From a virus: a stretch of DNA of 21,773 nucleotides. The translations under genes were made by a program, and so were the position numbers. The notes beneath the pieces were generated by a model. The model had not been told where the DNA came from. It saw only the letters and a program-made list of their open reading frames with translations, and searched no databases. Below are positions 21,180 to 21,773 of this stretch, piece by piece. Position 1 is the stretch's first letter. Every line of letters starts with the position of its first letter. Location: positions 1 through 21,773 of IMG/VR virus record IMGVR_UViG_3300010883_000576; one strand, 5' to 3'.

Positions 21180-21773
21180 ATGGGAAATATTAGCGGAAAT
21201 CAGAGGAATAAGAGTATATTGGAGTCTATCGAGAGGATCAGCGAGGCATCGGCGTCATCAGCGACAGACGAAGGACTGTTCGGTAATCCAAACAAACGAC
21301 CAACACCAAAGGATATTGAAGCGGCTCAGAAAACCTTGAAGAATGCTTCATTACACCTAAGCCCTGACGCGGAAAAGAAATTCATGAAGGGGAGAGATGC
21401 AGCACGCGATGTGCTTAAAGCCGCTGGATGGAGTAAGAGCAAGATATTTCAGTTAATGATGGGACCTAAATCAAAACAACGCAACGAATCTGAGGACTCT
21501 GCGAAACACCAATCCCGCCGAGATGCAGATAAAAAGGACGCCAACGCACGAAGAGCCGCAGGAAACAAGAAGTACCGAGGTTCTCGCAGTTTCTCAGAGT
21601 TCAATGCATGGAAGAGGTCTCAGCAGTCTCAGATGGTCTCAGAGGCAAGTGAAATGATCAAGACAGGCATTCAGATGGTCGCAGGTATCAAGATATATGT
21701 CAGTTCTATCTCTGGTGGTTCTCACTGGGGATATGCATGGAAATCGAAGGATGGCAAAGAACATTACGAGGAA
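21180..21773 (+). CDS. Partial protein with two targeting-like segments (3' end cut by window)
   Basis: A frame open from the ATG at 21180 to the window edge (198 residues), preceded by AGAGG. The N-terminal segment RNKSILESIERISE22|A23 ends in a perfect prohead-protease-type site. A basic linker follows (99-136, rich in Lys, Arg, Ser). Then comes a second segment of the same style, SFSEFNAWKRSQQSQMVSE155|A156, leading to a new domain (GIQMVAGIKIYVSSISGGSH, then WGYAWKSKDGK). It therefore looks like at least two units joined by a targeting/cleavage-like linker, a small version of the giant protein's plan. No family is recognised for either unit. Confidence 0.82.
   Translation, partial: MGNISGNQRNKSILESIERISEASASSATDEGLFGNPNKRPTPKDIEAAQKTLKNASLHLSPDAEKKFMKGRDAARDVLKAAGWSKSKIFQLMMGPKSKQRNESEDSAKHQSRRDADKKDANARRAAGNKKYRGSRSFSEFNAWKRSQQSQMVSEASEMIKTGIQMVAGIKIYVSSISGGSHWGYAWKSKDGKEHYEE

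Noticed and set aside
1-21773. tRNA genes, integrase or attachment sites, insertion sequences
   Set aside because: None recognised; no tRNA-like arms, transposase or integrase motifs seen on either strand.

Overview
The window is a continuous stretch of a tailed-phage genome of the T4-like superfamily. Every supported gene is on the plus strand, and most neighbours overlap by a few bases. The diagnostic block is the order DNA polymerase (gp43 type), UvsX recombinase, small ORF, DnaB-like helicase (gp41 type) at 1-5182. Sequences matching the T4 late promoter TATAAATA occur only between genes or at gene ends in the second half. No host genes, tRNAs, insertion sequences or CRISPR arrays are visible, and the host cannot be named from this sequence.

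Region 1 (1-5182) is the replication and recombination core. The polymerase is cut by the left edge. Region 2 (5189-9968) starts with a consensus sigma70-type promoter. It holds a small ABA-sandwich-like protein, a T4 Rnl1-type RNA ligase, several small unknown proteins, two different proteins with an HExxH zinc-peptidase motif, a dATP/dGTP diphosphohydrolase-like (DUF5664) protein and a DUF4406 nucleoside-deoxyribosyltransferase-like protein. Region 3 (9892-10368) is one monocistronic unit: a promoter, a long inverted repeat, a 71-residue winged-helix protein, two hairpins and a strong intrinsic terminator. It separates the early-type genes from the late-type genes.

Region 4 (10374-17682) follows a late-promoter match. 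It holds a 12-codon mini-ORF, a 75-residue protein and a 2342-residue protein built of 17 modules: A x2, B x6, C x5, D x4. A, C and D share an IYKNP start and an invariant histidine; B is a separate type with an invariant histidine and a GR(I/V)D motif. Each module is preceded by a linker with a hydrophobic-x-Glu motif, several of which fit the T4 prohead-protease consensus (L/I)xE|(A/G/S). Region 5 (17686-21773) holds a DUF6267-like protein with nucleotidyltransferase/ligase motifs, three small proteins including a tandem paralogous pair, a late-promoter match, and four small proteins, the last cut by the right edge. One of these (20336-20710) is a stand-alone copy of the B module.

My main interpretation, which is inference, is that regions 4 and 5 form an internal-head-protein locus. 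Seven proteins begin with a short segment ending in hydrophobic-x-Glu, like the capsid-targeting sequence of T4 internal proteins (first ten residues MKTYQEFIAE). The giant protein would then be a polyprotein of packaged modules, cut by a gp21-like protease encoded elsewhere. A second theme is promoters placed so that the start codon lies at or within a few bases of the predicted transcription start, suggesting leaderless or near-leaderless mRNAs.
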